From Desulfotignum sp. (GTDB lineage: Bacteria > Desulfobacterota > Desulfobacteria > Desulfobacterales > Desulfobacteraceae): DNA of 5,892 bases. Under the pieces are notes generated by a model, which was not told where the DNA came from, made no database searches, and was given only the letters and a program-made list of their open reading frames with translations. The DNA is taken from the NCBI GenBank assembly GCA_021737445.1, contig JAIPDY010000208.1:1-5892 (forward strand). Direction: 5' to 3'. Within the stretch, counting starts at the first letter, position 1, and every line of letters starts with the position of its first letter. Positions 4,909-5,892 of this stretch are shown here, in pieces. Both the position numbers and the translations under genes were made by a program.

Positions 4909-5892
4909 CAGATAAAGAATCAAAAAATACCGACTACAGGCTTTTTTCCGAAACAACTGTTGCAAAACTTTCGGATTCGGAACGTGAGCGGCTGTACAAG
5001 GCGGAAATGTTGCTCAACGTGTCAAAAGAGATCGCCGCCCGGGAAACCCTTGATGACGTTCTGACATATTTGATGCATATGACAGCAAAGGAGCTGAATG
5101 CTGAGCGCTGTACGATCTTTCTCAATGATTCAGAGACAGATGAACTTTATGCCCGGGTGGCCATGGGGAATTTTAACCACCAGATCCGCATATTAAACAC
5201 CCAGGGCATTGCCGGCCTTGTATTTACCAAAGGCGAAGGCATGATTATACATGATGCCTATGCAGATAACCATTTTAAACAGGAGATCGATGCCCAGACC
5301 GGGTTTGTCACAAAGTCAATTTTATGCACCCCCATAAGAACGGTTAAGGGTGAGATCATTGGCGTTACCCAGGCCCTCAATAAACTGGAAGGCCGGTTTA
5401 ATGAACAGGATATGGAGGTTTTAGAGGCCATTTCCATGCAGGCTGCCATTGCATTCCAGGGAGGGCAGCAGATGGAAAAAATGAAAATCTCCCGGAAAGA
5501 GGAGCTGGGGTTTCTGGATATAGTTGCTGATGTAACATCAGAGATTGATCTGGGAGCGCTCCTACATAAGGTGATGGGCGCAGCCACAAAAATGCTGCAT
5601 GCTGAACGCTCCACCCTGTTTTTAAATGATGAAAAGACAAATGAGCTCTGGTCTGAAGTGGGTGACGGCATCTCCAACAAAAAAATTTGCATTCCCAATC
5701 ACACAGGAATTGCCGGCGCTGTTTTCACCTCTGGAGAAACCATCAATATCCCTTATGCCTATGCAGATCTTAGATTCAATCCTGCTGTTGACAAGCAGAC
5801 CGGCTTTTTTACACGCTCAATTCTATGTGTTCCAGTGGTAAACAAAAACGGCCGGGTAATCGGAGTCACCCAGGTATTGAACAAAAAAGGAG
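4905..5892 (+). CDS. Tandem-GAF sensor protein, N-terminal part
   Basis: The frame is open from ATG 4905 to the window edge, giving 329 residues with no stop. After a polar N-terminus and a short helix (about 25-48) come two GAF domains. GAF-1 (about 49-186) has A-E-R-C-T-I-F-L-N-D at its core, then T-G-F near 132-134 and S-I-L-C-T-P-I. GAF-2 (from about 213) has A-E-R-S-T-L-F-L-N-D, T-G-F at 299-301 and S-I-L-C-V-P-V, and is cut just after its L-N-K. The two GAF domains are clearly related to each other and to the GAF domain of the HD-GYP protein upstream. GAF-1 keeps N159-K160 and F165 of the NKFDE pattern but has D-M instead of D-E. Tandem GAF pairs occur in cyanobacterial adenylate cyclases of the CyaB1/CyaB2 type and in mammalian phosphodiesterases, as well as in kinases and diguanylate cyclases. 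The output domain is outside the window and cannot be named. The start overlaps the preceding stop in ATGA; the nearest AGGA is 14 bases away, so coupled translation is likely. Confidence 0.9.
   Translation, partial: MTDKESKNTDYRLFSETTVAKLSDSERERLYKAEMLLNVSKEIAARETLDDVLTYLMHMTAKELNAERCTIFLNDSETDELYARVAMGNFNHQIRILNTQGIAGLVFTKGEGMIIHDAYADNHFKQEIDAQTGFVTKSILCTPIRTVKGEIIGVTQALNKLEGRFNEQDMEVLEAISMQAAIAFQGGQQMEKMKISRKEELGFLDIVADVTSEIDLGALLHKVMGAATKMLHAERSTLFLNDEKTNELWSEVGDGISNKKICIPNHTGIAGAVFTSGETINIPYAYADLRFNPAVDKQTGFFTRSILCVPVVNKNGRVIGVTQVLNKKG

Noticed and set aside
5258..5698. A 146-codon minus-strand frame opposite the tandem-GAF gene
   Set aside because: It is antisense to two clear GAF domains and its Ser-rich translation resembles no protein family.

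Overview
The window looks like ordinary chromosomal DNA from a Gram-negative, environmental bacterium. Moderate GC, AAA-rich lysine codons, and a REC/GAF/HD-GYP protein beside a long GAF sensor suggest a sulfate-reducing Desulfobacterota relative. That placement is an inference from style and gene mix, because the window holds no taxonomic marker. There are no RNA genes, insertion sequences, CRISPR arrays or other mobile-element traces.

Layout. (1) Positions 2-154 hold the last 50 residues of a YfcE/MJ0936-type metallophosphodiesterase. (2) After 30 bp, a 585-residue protein (185-1942, +) follows in the same direction. Its middle resembles the DUF89/ARMT1 fold, but several signature positions are changed. 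(3) Converging on it with a 9 bp gap is a complete Sfp-type 4'-phosphopantetheinyl transferase (1952-2680, -). (4) A 195 bp divergent intergenic region carries ribosome binding sites for both flanking genes, a plausible sigma-70 promoter for the rightward operon and a small palindrome next to its -35 box. (5) The rightward operon has three genes joined by ATGA start/stop overlaps: a REC-GAF-HD-GYP response regulator (2876-4447), a 154-residue coiled-coil protein built from a 36-residue repeat (4444-4908), and the first 329 residues of a tandem-GAF protein cut by the window end (4905 onward).

How the genes may work together. The rightward operon looks like one signalling module. A phosphorylation-controlled, GAF-gated cyclic-di-GMP phosphodiesterase is made in coupled stoichiometry with a small repetitive coiled-coil protein and a second GAF sensor whose output domain lies beyond the window. 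The HD-GYP protein keeps all the usual metal and catalytic residues, and its GAF domain carries the NKFDE motif known from cyclic-nucleotide-binding GAF domains. The coiled-coil protein is the most novel item: four copies of L-x-x-T-[VI]-x-x-L-R spaced exactly 36 residues apart, which fits a rigid helical scaffold between the two sensors. The left half (phosphodiesterase, DUF89-like protein, phosphopantetheinyl transferase) has no evident link to this module.
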